Source of the DNA: Nesterenkonia sp. E16_10
GTDB lineage: Bacteria; Actinomycetota; Actinomycetes; Actinomycetales; Micrococcaceae
DNA: 32,400 bases
Assembly: GCF_017347085.1 (NCBI RefSeq)
Contig: NZ_JADPSA010000006.1
Span: 1 to 32,400 of the forward strand
Reading direction: 5' to 3'
Shown in pieces: positions 1-9,216 of this stretch. The first letter of the stretch is position 1. Each line of letters starts with the position of its first letter. The notes below the pieces were generated by a model that saw nothing but the letters and a program-made list of their open reading frames with translations, did no database searches and was not told the origin of the DNA. A program made the position numbers and the translations under genes.

Positions 1-98
1 AGATGCGGCTGACCCGCCTCGTCGTAGAGCCACACGCCCTCGCCGCGGGTCGCCACCACGGGGGTCGCCTGCTTCAGCTGGGGAGACAGCGTCGCCAT
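1..98 (-). CDS. Class III aminotransferase, N-terminal 32 codons (partial, cut by window start)
   Basis: Reading the minus strand from the ATG at 98-96 gives a protein starting MATLSPQLKQATPVV and running through GEGVWLYDEAGQPH, the usual N-terminus of PLP-dependent class III (acetylornithine/GABA-type) aminotransferases. AAAGG lies about 8 nt before the ATG. The gene is divergent from the aldehyde dehydrogenase at 280, the normal gabT/gabD arrangement. The frame runs off the window at base 1. Its last 8 bases are identical to 32300-32307, where the rest of an aminotransferase without its N-terminus continues in exactly this frame. I infer that the two pieces are one 431-residue gene that the window splits. 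The product would move an amino group from GABA or a similar omega-amino acid to 2-oxoglutarate. Confidence 0.85.
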   Translation of the reverse strand, partial: MATLSPQLKQATPVVATRGEGVWLYDEAGQPH

Positions 99-279
99 CG
101 AAATGCACCTTTCGGATTGTTGACAATCTTCTTGCGCTCCAGGTTAGCTGTCATCCCGGCGCAAGGCCAGAACGACGCACGGTCATCGCGCCGAACCCGG
201 TCACGCCGGCCGCACGGGCGGCGTAGGCTGGCCCTCGAAGGCCCACGTCACGTCCATCGCACCCTCTCAAGGAGGACCC
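99..279. promoter_or_regulatory. Divergent aminotransferase/gabD promoter region with GntR-like palindrome
   Basis: A 12-bp palindrome, ATTGT-TG-ACAAT, occupies 116-127. ATTGT-N2-ACAAT resembles operators of the FCD group of GntR regulators (family knowledge). A plus-strand TTGACA at 120-125 overlaps it and is followed after 18 bp by TTAGCT (144-149), a possible gabD promoter. On the minus strand TAACCT (146-141) is a possible -10 for the aminotransferase, which puts the palindrome just after that start point. One bound repressor could therefore block both directions. TAGGCT at 224-229 is an alternative -10 for gabD. No regulator gene is adjacent within the window. Confidence 0.5.
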
Positions 280-1758
280 ATGGCAGAGCAGAGCATCACC
301 GCAGAGCGTGAATCCGAACTGATCGAGTCGACCCCCAAGCGCCTCTACATCAACGGCGAATGGGTGGACGCCCAGGGTGGAGCCACCCTGGAGGTCAACG
401 ATCCCTCCACCGGCAGGCTGCTCTGCACCGTGGCCGATGCCTCGCCGCGCGATGGCTGGAACGCGCTGAAGGCCGCCGAGGCCGCCCAGCCCGGACTCGC
501 CGCGATGCCCCCGCGGGAGCGCGCGAACATCCTGATGCGCGCCTTCGAGCTGATGCATGAGCGCAAGGATGATCTCGCGCTGCTGATGACCTTGGAGATG
601 GGCAAGCCGCTGAGCGACGCCTACGGCGAGGTGGCCTACGCCGCGGAGTTCTTCCGGCACTTCGCCGAGGAGGCCACCCGGATCAGCGGCAGCTACCAGA
701 CAGCACCGGCCGGAGGCGCCCGCTTCCTGGTCGCGAAGCAGCCGGTGGGTCCCACGATCCTGATCACCCCGTGGAACTTCCCGCTGGCCATGGGCACCCG
801 GAAGCTCGGCCCGGCGATCGCCGCGGGCTGCACCTCGGTGCTCAAGCCCGCCGAGCTCACCCCGCTCTCCATGCTGGCGCTCGCCGAGATCCTGCATGAT
901 GCCGGGCTGCCCGCCGGAGCCGTGAACATCCTGGTCACCTCCACCGCGGGCAAGGTGATGGAGCCGCTGATCCGCTCCGGAATCGCCCGCAAGCTCTCCT
1001 TCACCGGCTCCACCGAGGTCGGCCGGAAGCTGCTGGAGCAGGCCTCCGAGCGGGTGCTGCGCACCTCCATGGAGCTCGGCGGCAACGCTGGCTTCGTGGT
1101 CTTCGAGGACGCCGACATCGACGCCGCCGTGGCGGGCGCGCTGCTGGCCAAGATGCGCAACACCGGCGAGGCCTGCACCGCGGCCAACCGGATCTTCGTG
1201 CACCGCAGCGTGATCGACGAGTTCGCCGCCAAGCTCTCCGCCGAGATGCAGAAGCTCCCGCTGGGCCGCGGCGTGGAGGACGGGGTGCGCGTCGGACCGC
1301 TGGTGGATGCCAGGCAGCTCGAGAAGGTCGACGCCCTGGTCACCGAGGCGGTCGACGGCGGCGCCAAGGTCCTGCTCGGCGGGCAGCCGGTGGACCGCGA
1401 CGGCTACTTCTACCCGCCCACGGTGCTCACCGACATTCCCGCCGGTGCGCGGATGCGTCAGGAGGAGATCTTCGGTCCCGTGGCGCCGCTGACCGCCTTC
1501 GACACCGAGGAGGAGGTCATCTCCTGGATCAACGCCACCGAATACGGGCTGGTCAACTATGTCTACACCGAGAACCTGCGCCGCGGCATCCGGGTTGCCG
1601 AGGCCGTGGAGTCCGGCATGGTGGGACTGAACCAGGGCGCGGTCTCCAATCCCGCCGCCCCCTTCGGCGGGATCAAGGAGTCTGGGCTGGGCCGTGAGGG
1701 CGGGGACACCGGCATCGAGGAGTTCCTCGAGACCAAGTACATCGGCATCGCCATGTGA
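280..1758 (+). CDS. gabD: NAD(P)-dependent aldehyde dehydrogenase, succinate-semialdehyde dehydrogenase type
   Basis: The 492-residue protein has the full length of the aldehyde dehydrogenase superfamily. It carries the Rossmann segment TPWNFPLA, the FTGST cofactor loop, the general base in MELGGN (E265) and the nucleophile in GEACTAANR (C299). The C-terminal half has EEIFGPV and the PFGGIKESGLGREGG loop typical of succinate-semialdehyde dehydrogenases. It would oxidise succinate semialdehyde to succinate in the cytoplasm. AAGGAGG at 269-275 fixes the ATG. Divergence from a class III aminotransferase supports a GABA or omega-amino acid degradation pair. Substrate assignment within this family from sequence alone is uncertain, and related semialdehydes are possible. 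Confidence 0.85.
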   Translation: MAEQSITAERESELIESTPKRLYINGEWVDAQGGATLEVNDPSTGRLLCTVADASPRDGWNALKAAEAAQPGLAAMPPRERANILMRAFELMHERKDDLALLMTLEMGKPLSDAYGEVAYAAEFFRHFAEEATRISGSYQTAPAGGARFLVAKQPVGPTILITPWNFPLAMGTRKLGPAIAAGCTSVLKPAELTPLSMLALAEILHDAGLPAGAVNILVTSTAGKVMEPLIRSGIARKLSFTGSTEVGRKLLEQASERVLRTSMELGGNAGFVVFEDADIDAAVAGALLAKMRNTGEACTAANRIFVHRSVIDEFAAKLSAEMQKLPLGRGVEDGVRVGPLVDARQLEKVDALVTEAVDGGAKVLLGGQPVDRDGYFYPPTVLTDIPAGARMRQEEIFGPVAPLTAFDTEEEVISWINATEYGLVNYVYTENLRRGIRVAEAVESGMVGLNQGAVSNPAAPFGGIKESGLGREGGDTGIEEFLETKYIGIAM

Positions 1759-1778
1759 GCCGGATCGGGGCACCGGAT

Positions 1779-1800
1779 CCGGACCCCAGCGCGGGTCCGG
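1779..1800 (+). terminator. Hairpin after gabD
   Basis: CCGGACCC (1779-1786) pairs perfectly with GGGTCCGG (1793-1800) around a 6-nt loop, 20 nt after the gabD stop. There is no T-run, which is common for actinobacterial terminators. It insulates gabD from the heat-shock operon. Confidence 0.6.
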
Positions 1801-1841
1801 GAATGGAATCCGCGGGTCCGAAGTTGCACCGGGAGTAGAAA

Positions 1842-1862
1842 GTTGAGTCACCTCCACTCAAG
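1842..1862. promoter_or_regulatory. HAIR operator 1 (HspR binding site)
   Basis: GTTGAGT-N7-ACTCAAG matches the HspR-associated inverted repeat CTTGAGT-N7-ACTCAAG at 13 of 14 positions. It lies upstream of a TTGACA (1868-1873) that is the likely -35 of the dnaK promoter, with AAGACT at 1891-1896 after 17 bp as a weak -10. Confidence 0.88.
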
Positions 1863-1894
1863 TCAGTTTGACACCACGTCGAGCAAGTACAAGA

Positions 1895-1915
1895 CTTGAG
1901 CGCAGTTCACTCAAC
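1895..1915. promoter_or_regulatory. HAIR operator 2 (HspR binding site)
   Basis: CTTGAGC-N7-ACTCAAC matches the HAIR consensus at 12 of 14 positions. It overlaps the likely -10 and start point of the dnaK promoter and ends 22 nt before the dnaK ATG. The centres of the two HAIR boxes are 53 bp apart, about five helical turns. Confidence 0.85.
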
Positions 1916-1937
1916 ACCGCTCTCGAAAGGAGACCGC

Positions 1938-3794
<1,857 letters not shown>

Positions 3795-3807
3795 GGGGGC
3801 CGCACAC

Positions 3808-4674
3808 ATGGCAGATCACAAGAACCCTGAGGTTCCCAGCGGCGAAGAGCCCGAAGAGCAGGATCCCGTGCAGGACCCGCTGGCCCAGGCCGAGAAGATC
3901 CTGCATGACCTCCCCGTGGAGGACCCGCAGGACATCGAGGCCCTCGGCGGCGAAGGCCGGCAGGAGAGCCACGGCGAGACCGGAGACCCGGTCACGGCCG
4001 AGGAGACGGCCGGCGTGACCTCCGAGGATGTCGACCCCCGTGTGGCCGAGGAGCCCGAGCTCTCTGAGGTCTCCGCGGAGGACGGCTTCTCCGGCGGGGT
4101 CGAGACCGAACCCGAGGATCGGATCCAGGCGGCCGACGAGTTCCTTCGTGGCACGGAGGAGGAGTCGATCGCCGATGCCGCGATGGCGATGGATCCCGAG
4201 GCCATCCTGGCCGAGGACAGCATCCGCGAGGAGGCGCCCGCCCAGGACGGTCAGCGTGAGGCCGAGCTGCAGGCGGACCTGCAGCGACTCCAGGCGGAGT
4301 ACATCAACTACCGCCGTCGGGTGGAGCGCGACCGGGCCACCGAGCGCGATCGGACCAAGGGTCAGCTCATCACCGAGCTGATGCCGGTCCTGGACGACAT
4401 CTCCTCGGCCCGCCAGGCCGGAGATCTTCAGGACGGTCCCTTCGCGCACATCGCCACCCGGCTGGAGTCGGTGCTGCAGAGCCAGGGCCTGGAGGTGGTG
4501 GGAGAGATCGGTGAAGCCTTCGATCCCAACCAGCACGAGGCCATCATGGCTCAGCCCCATGAGGAGATCCCGGCCGACCACGTGGCCATCGTGCTGCGGG
4601 CCGGCTACCGCCACGGGGACCGCCTGCTCCGGGCGGCCCAGGTGATGGTCTCCTCCGGTCCCGAGCAGAGCTGA
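3808..4674 (+). CDS. grpE: Nucleotide exchange factor GrpE with long acidic N-terminus
   Basis: The protein has 288 residues. Residues about 150-283 form the GrpE domain: a long coiled coil (ELQADLQRLQAEYINYRRRVERD), then the beta domain with the family motif EAFDPNQHEAI (about 237-247). GrpE releases ADP from DnaK. The first ~145 residues are a low-complexity Glu/Asp-rich stretch with no domain I recognise. They make the protein clearly longer than most bacterial GrpE proteins (roughly 180-230). The start at 3808 follows an AAGGGGG ribosome site overlapping the end of dnaK. It is the second gene of the heat-shock operon. Confidence 0.95.
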   Translation: MADHKNPEVPSGEEPEEQDPVQDPLAQAEKILHDLPVEDPQDIEALGGEGRQESHGETGDPVTAEETAGVTSEDVDPRVAEEPELSEVSAEDGFSGGVETEPEDRIQAADEFLRGTEEESIADAAMAMDPEAILAEDSIREEAPAQDGQREAELQADLQRLQAEYINYRRRVERDRATERDRTKGQLITELMPVLDDISSARQAGDLQDGPFAHIATRLESVLQSQGLEVVGEIGEAFDPNQHEAIMAQPHEEIPADHVAIVLRAGYRHGDRLLRAAQVMVSSGPEQS

Positions 4675-4705
4675 CCCTTAGAACAGCAGGAAGGAGGGAG
4701 GCGCC

Positions 4706-5704
4706 GTGGCCTCACAGGACTGGATCGACAAAGATTTCTACGCCATCCTCGGCGTCTCCCGAGACGCCTCCGAGGAGGACGTCAAGAAGGCGTACCGAAA
4801 GCTCGCCCGGAAGCATCATCCCGATAAGAACCCCGGTGATGAAGCCGCCGAGCAGAAGTTCAAGGACGTCGCCGAGGCCCACTCCGTGCTGGCCGACAAG
4901 GAGCAGCGCGAGCAGTATGACGCCGTGCGCGCCATGGGCTCGGGCGCCCGATTCTCGGGCGGCCCGGGCCCCGGCGGGGGCGGCGGATTCGAAGACCTCT
5001 TCGGCAACCTCTTCAACGGCGGCTCCGGCGGTTCCCGCGGCGGCTTCGGCCGCGGCGGCGCCGGCGCCGGCGGCCCGGACCTCTCGGACCTCTTCGGAGG
5101 TGCCGGCGGGTTCGGCGGCTCCGGTCGCTTCGGCGGCGGTGCCCCGGCCAAGGGCGCCGACCGCACCGCGCGGACCACGATCTCCTTCGGCGGAGCCATC
5201 CGTGGCACCACGGTGGGGCTGCGCGAGCCCGACGGCGGAGTGATCGACGTGCGGATCCCTGCGGGGATCCGGACCGGCCAGAAGGTGCGCGTGAAGGGCA
5301 AGGGCCAGCGCGGTTCCGGCGGCGCCGGAGACCTCCTGGTCGAGGTCGCGGTGTCCGGGCACAAGTTCTTCGAGCGCGAGGGCGATGACATCCGGATCCA
5401 CCTGCCGGTCGCCTTCGACGAGGCGGCGCTGGGCACCACCGTGGCGGTCCCGACGGTGCACGGCGAGAAGGTCAACATCAAGATCCCGGCCGGGGTCACC
5501 TCCGGGCGCGTGCTGCGGCTCAAGGGCCACGGGGTGCGCCGGAAGGAGAAGGGCCGCGAGGTCGCCGGCGACATGCTGGTCACCGTCGAGGTCCAGGTGC
5601 CCAAGGACCTCTCCGATGAGGCGGTGCAGGCTGTGAAGGCCTACGCCGAAGCCACCAAGGGGATCGATCCCCGGAAAGGCCTCGAGGCGAAGGCGGTGCT
5701 GTGA
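4706..5704 (+). CDS. dnaJ: DnaJ/CbpA-type co-chaperone without zinc finger
   Basis: The 332-residue protein has a J domain (about 9-75) with HPD at 38-40, which stimulates DnaK ATPase. A glycine/phenylalanine-rich linker (about 78-150) follows, then the two C-terminal substrate-binding beta domains ([19 protein letters not shown] and a matching second repeat). No CxxCxGxG repeats are present, so this is a type II J protein of the CbpA kind. A full DnaJ with zinc finger is probably encoded elsewhere (inference). The start is GTG behind a strong AGGAGGGAGG site; the next in-frame start would cut into the J domain. The stop overlaps the hspR start (TGATG). Confidence 0.93.
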   Translation: MASQDWIDKDFYAILGVSRDASEEDVKKAYRKLARKHHPDKNPGDEAAEQKFKDVAEAHSVLADKEQREQYDAVRAMGSGARFSGGPGPGGGGGFEDLFGNLFNGGSGGSRGGFGRGGAGAGGPDLSDLFGGAGGFGGSGRFGGGAPAKGADRTARTTISFGGAIRGTTVGLREPDGGVIDVRIPAGIRTGQKVRVKGKGQRGSGGAGDLLVEVAVSGHKFFEREGDDIRIHLPVAFDEAALGTTVAVPTVHGEKVNIKIPAGVTSGRVLRLKGHGVRRKEKGREVAGDMLVTVEVQVPKDLSDEAVQAVKAYAEATKGIDPRKGLEAKAVL

Positions 5705-6183
5705 TGGTGGATCCCCGGACACCCGATGCGCGGATGCTGGACTCCCGGATGCTGGAGCCCGAGCACCGGCACGCGCCGATGTTCGTGATCTCCGTGGCCG
5801 CCGAGCTGGCCGACATGCACCCCCAAACGCTGCGCCAGTACGACCGCATCGGTCTGGTCACCCCGCGGCGGCAGGGCGGACGCCACCGGCGATACTCGCC
5901 CTATAACATCGTCCAGCTCCGCCAGATCCAGCAGCTCTCCCAGGAGGGGGTCTCGCTGGAGGGCATCCGCCGCGTCCTGGATCTGCAGAACCGGGTGGAG
6001 GTCCTGGAGGAGACCGTGGAAGCGCTGCGCGAGGAGCTGCGCGAATCCCAGCGCCATTCCACCAAGCCGCGATTCTTCGCGGTGGGCCCGCATGGCGACG
6101 TGGTCACGGTGGCCCGCGGTCGCCGCGCCCGGGCCAACACGCAGGCGCTGGTCCTCTGGGAGCCCGGCCCGCGCCGTCGCTGA
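5704..6183 (+). CDS. hspR: Heat-shock repressor HspR (MerR family)
   Basis: The 159-residue protein has a MerR-type winged helix (about 27-95) with MHPQTLRQYDRIGLVTPRR and GGRHRRYS, the HspR hallmark. A coiled coil (about 92-118) for dimerisation and a short C-terminal tail follow. HspR binds HAIR boxes together with DnaK and represses the operon when free DnaK is plentiful. Two such boxes precede dnaK here, so the autoregulatory loop is complete in the window. The start codon shares one base with the dnaJ stop. A GTG immediately before it (5701) is an alternative. The first ~25 residues are an unstructured, repetitive leader (PDARMLDSRMLEPE). Confidence 0.95.
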   Translation: MVDPRTPDARMLDSRMLEPEHRHAPMFVISVAAELADMHPQTLRQYDRIGLVTPRRQGGRHRRYSPYNIVQLRQIQQLSQEGVSLEGIRRVLDLQNRVEVLEETVEALREELRESQRHSTKPRFFAVGPHGDVVTVARGRRARANTQALVLWEPGPRRR

Positions 6184-6241
6184 CCTGGAGGGACTTGCGC
6201 CCACCCCGCGCGTCCTGAGCCCCGCACGCCGTGGGACCCGT

Positions 6242-6247
6242 GATACT
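6242..6247 (+). promoter_or_regulatory. Leaderless-type -10 box of the penicillin-binding protein gene
   Basis: GATACT, preceded by TG, ends 6 nt before the ATG at 6254, and no Shine-Dalgarno sequence is visible. Transcription would start at or next to the A of the start codon. Confidence 0.5.
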
Positions 6248-6253
6248 GGTCTC

Positions 6254-8197
6254 ATGTCTGTCTTCTCGCGCTCTCGGCTCATCGTTCCGAGCGCGGTGGG
6301 GGTGACGGCGGTGCTGCTGCTCACCAGCTGCGGCGAGGAGCCCGCCGAGACCGTGGACCAGGCCGCGGAGGCCCTGGCGGCCGCGGTGGCCGGCGGAGAC
6401 TTCTCCGGCCTGAGCTTCGCCTCCGGCGACCCCGAGACCATGGCCGCGGCGGTCCAGAACCTCCAGGCGCCCTTCGAGGACCTGGACCCTCAGGTGACAC
6501 CCGGCGAGATCAGCCTCGATGAGCCGCCGGAGGATTCCCCGCGCCCGGTCACCGCCACGGTCCCGCTTCAGCACAGCTGGGAGCTGGCGGAGCTCGGCAT
6601 CGAGGGTGAGACCTGGACCTATGAGACCTCTGCGGAGCTGGTCTATGACCAGGAGACCGCGACCTGGGCGCTGGAGGCGGAGCCTGAGATCATCCTGCCC
6701 GACTACACCGGCGCCGAATCGATCAACCTGGTCACCACCGGGGCGGACCGCGGCCGAATCATGGACGACGATGGGCGCGCCATGGTCTACAACCGCGACG
6801 TCGTCCGGCTGGGCATCGACAAGGCCCAGCTCACCCAGGACGGCGAGCCCGCCGAGGAGGACACGCTGCGCAGCTCGGCCGAAGCCCTGGCCGAGCTGGT
6901 CGAGATCCCGGTGGACCCCTACGTGGAGAGCGTGCTGGGCGGCGGGGACCTGGCCTTCGTGGAGGCCATCACGCTGCGCCGCTCCGAGGACGAGGTCACT
7001 GCCACCGACGTCGAAGCCATCCCCGGCGCGGCCGGCATCTATGACCAGATGTCCCTGGCGGACTCCCGTGACTTCGCCCCGCTGCTGCTGGGCCGGGTGG
7101 GTCCGGTGACCGCCGAGGCGCTGGAGGCCGACCCGAGCCTGAGCGTCGGCGAGAGCATCGGCACCTCCGGCATCCAGGCCTCCTACGAGGAGACCCTGCG
7201 CGGGACCCCGGGCATGGCGATCCAGCAGGACGGCGAGACGCTCTACGCGGTGGAGCCCCTCGACGGGGGAGACGTGGAGACCACCATGGTGCCGCGGCTG
7301 CAGAACCTCGCCCAGGAGATCGTCGACGAGCAGGACGTCTCCGGGGCGATCGTCGCCCTCCGGCCCTCCGACGGCGGCGTCCTCGCCGCCGCGAGTCACG
7401 ACCCGGAGGGTGGACAGGTGGAGATCGCCACCCAGTCCACCTACGCGCCGGGCTCCACCTTCAAGGTAGTCTCCTCGCTGGCCATGCTGCGCGGCGGCCT
7501 GACCCCGGACACCGAGGTCGAGTGCTCGAACCGGACCACCGTGCATGGCCAGTCCTTCGGCAACTACACCGGCTTCCCCTCCGAATACCTCGGCGAGATC
7601 CCCTTCCGCGATGCCGTGGCGGTCTCCTGCAACACCGTCTTCGCCGACGCCCACGACGAGGTGTCCTCCGCGGAGGTCCATGAGGCGGCGGTGGACCTCG
7701 GCATCACCGAGGAGACGAACCTGGGCGTGCCGGCCCGGATGGGCTCGGTCCCGCAGGACTCCGAGCTGAACCTCCATGCCGCCAACCTCTTCGGTCAGGG
7801 CGTCGTGGAGTCCTCCACGCTGGGCATGGCCACCGTCACCGCCTCGATCGCCGCGGGTCACACCGTGACCCCGCATCTGGTGGTGCCGGGGGAGGACTCG
7901 GAGACCCCCGAGTCCGGGATCACCGAGGACGAGGCCGAGGACCTGCGCACGCTGATGACCGACACCGTGAACTTCGGCTCGCTGGAGTCGCTGGTGGAGG
8001 TGCCCGGTGAACCCATCTACGCCAAGACCGGCACCGCCGAGGCCGGCGACGGCGAGGACGCCTACGCCCACACCTGGGTCATCGCCATGCAGGGCGACCT
8101 CGCCGTGGCGATCTTCCTGGAGGAGGGGGAGTTCGGCGGATCCACCAACGGGCCCCTGCTCCAGGAGTTCCTCGAAGGGGCCTCCGCTATCCTGTAG
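6254..8197 (+). CDS. Penicillin-binding protein, class B transpeptidase with lipobox
   Basis: The 647-residue protein starts with a signal ending in the lipobox LLTSC (Cys26), so it is probably a membrane-anchored lipoprotein. An NTF2-like (MecA-N) domain follows (about 33-150), then a PBP dimerisation region, then the transpeptidase domain. The catalytic motifs are all present: STFK (S401-K404), SCN (458-460) and KTGTAE (K591-G593). It cross-links peptidoglycan outside the membrane. The domain order matches PBP2a/PBP3-type enzymes, some of which have low beta-lactam affinity; that property cannot be read from the sequence. It lies 70 bp after hspR without a clear terminator, but with its own -10, and only 2 bp before trmB. 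Confidence 0.9.
   Translation: MSVFSRSRLIVPSAVGVTAVLLLTSCGEEPAETVDQAAEALAAAVAGGDFSGLSFASGDPETMAAAVQNLQAPFEDLDPQVTPGEISLDEPPEDSPRPVTATVPLQHSWELAELGIEGETWTYETSAELVYDQETATWALEAEPEIILPDYTGAESINLVTTGADRGRIMDDDGRAMVYNRDVVRLGIDKAQLTQDGEPAEEDTLRSSAEALAELVEIPVDPYVESVLGGGDLAFVEAITLRRSEDEVTATDVEAIPGAAGIYDQMSLADSRDFAPLLLGRVGPVTAEALEADPSLSVGESIGTSGIQASYEETLRGTPGMAIQQDGETLYAVEPLDGGDVETTMVPRLQNLAQEIVDEQDVSGAIVALRPSDGGVLAAASHDPEGGQVEIATQSTYAPGSTFKVVSSLAMLRGGLTPDTEVECSNRTTVHGQSFGNYTGFPSEYLGEIPFRDAVAVSCNTVFADAHDEVSSAEVHEAAVDLGITEETNLGVPARMGSVPQDSELNLHAANLFGQGVVESSTLGMATVTASIAAGHTVTPHLVVPGEDSETPESGITEDEAEDLRTLMTDTVNFGSLESLVEVPGEPIYAKTGTAEAGDGEDAYAHTWVIAMQGDLAVAIFLEEGEFGGSTNGPLLQEFLEGASAIL
8188..8193 (+). promoter_or_regulatory. 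Possible leaderless -10 box of trmB
   Basis: TATCCT ends 6 nt before the GTG of trmB, inside the last codons of the penicillin-binding protein gene. It has the spacing seen at other genes in this window. Confidence 0.35.
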
Positions 8198-8199
8198 CG

Positions 8200-9099
8200 G
8201 TGACTTCCCAGCCCGACGCACCCCAGCCCGCCTCTTCCCCGACCGTCCCCTCGGATCCAGAGGACACCCGCCGCACCCTGCCGATGCGCCGGCCGCTCTC
8301 CTTCGTCCGGCGCAGCAACCGGCTCAAGCCCAGCTACCAGCGGACCTGGGACGCGGCCCTGGGGGCTGAGCTGCTCGACATCCCGCACGGAGAGCGCGAC
8401 ACCTCCGTGGCCGAGGACTTCCACATCGACTGGGCGGCGGAGTTCGGCCGCAGCGCCCCGATCATCGTGGAGATCGGTTCCGGCTCCGGAGAAGCGGTGG
8501 CCCACGCCGCCGCGCAGAATCCGGACATCGACTTTCTGGCCATCGAGGTCTATAAGCCCGGCGCCGCCCAGCTGGTGAGCCGGATCCGCCGGGAGCGGCT
8601 GAGCAACGTCCGGGTCGCGGTGGCCAATGCGCCGGAGGTCCTGGACCAGCTCTTCGCCCCCGGCCAGGTCGCCGAGGTCTGGATCTTCTTCCCCGACCCG
8701 TGGCACAAGAAGAAGCACAATAAGCGTCGGCTCGTGGACGAGGGGTTCATCGAGCGCGTCGCCCGGGTCCTGCCCGCCGGCGGCGTCTGGCGACTGGCCA
8801 CCGACTGGTCGGGCTACGCCGTGCAGATGCGCTCCCTGATCGGCGCCTCCGACCAGTTCAAGAACCTCCACGCCGGGGAGCGGGCCGGAGAGGACTCCCC
8901 GCTGACCGAGGTCCGGCTCCATGATCTGGATGCGATCTCCATGGGCCGGCAGCCGGAGCCGCTGGAGCTCGGCGAGGCGCGAGACGAGCAGGGCGGCTGG
9001 GCCCCCCGGTTCCCCGGACGCACCCAGACCGACTTCGAGACCAAGGCGCTCGCCGTCGGCCGCAAGATCTTCGACCTGAGCTTCATCCGAGAGCCATAG
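8200..9099 (+). CDS. trmB: tRNA (guanine-N7-)-methyltransferase
   Basis: The 299-residue protein has the SAM-binding motif VEIGSGSGEA (90-99) and the TrmB signature FPDPWHKKKHNKRR (164-177), then TDW and a C-terminal TDFETKAL. It methylates G46 in the variable loop of tRNAs. The GTG at 8200 lies 2 bp after the upstream stop. An ATG at 8284 is a possible alternative because the first ~28 residues are a Pro/Ser-rich leader not needed for the fold. It is probably cotranscribed with the penicillin-binding protein, but a -10-like TATCCT before the GTG suggests its own leaderless transcript. Confidence 0.94.
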   Translation: MTSQPDAPQPASSPTVPSDPEDTRRTLPMRRPLSFVRRSNRLKPSYQRTWDAALGAELLDIPHGERDTSVAEDFHIDWAAEFGRSAPIIVEIGSGSGEAVAHAAAQNPDIDFLAIEVYKPGAAQLVSRIRRERLSNVRVAVANAPEVLDQLFAPGQVAEVWIFFPDPWHKKKHNKRRLVDEGFIERVARVLPAGGVWRLATDWSGYAVQMRSLIGASDQFKNLHAGERAGEDSPLTEVRLHDLDAISMGRQPEPLELGEARDEQGGWAPRFPGRTQTDFETKALAVGRKIFDLSFIREP

Positions 9100-9216
9100 C
9101 GCCGGATTCTGGGAGACCGGAGGGGGACTCGCGCTCAGCTTCACCACGCACTCGCACCTGTACAGATCCGCCGGCCGCTGCGCCGGGGGACCCACGTAGA
9201 TAGAGGTACATCACTC

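Noticed and set aside
1842-1915. The paired HAIR boxes as a novel regulatory element
   Set aside because: Well-known HspR operators in front of actinobacterial dnaK operons.
4706-5704. Missing zinc finger in DnaJ as a deletion
   Set aside because: The glycine-rich linker runs smoothly into the C-terminal domains as in ordinary CbpA-type J proteins.
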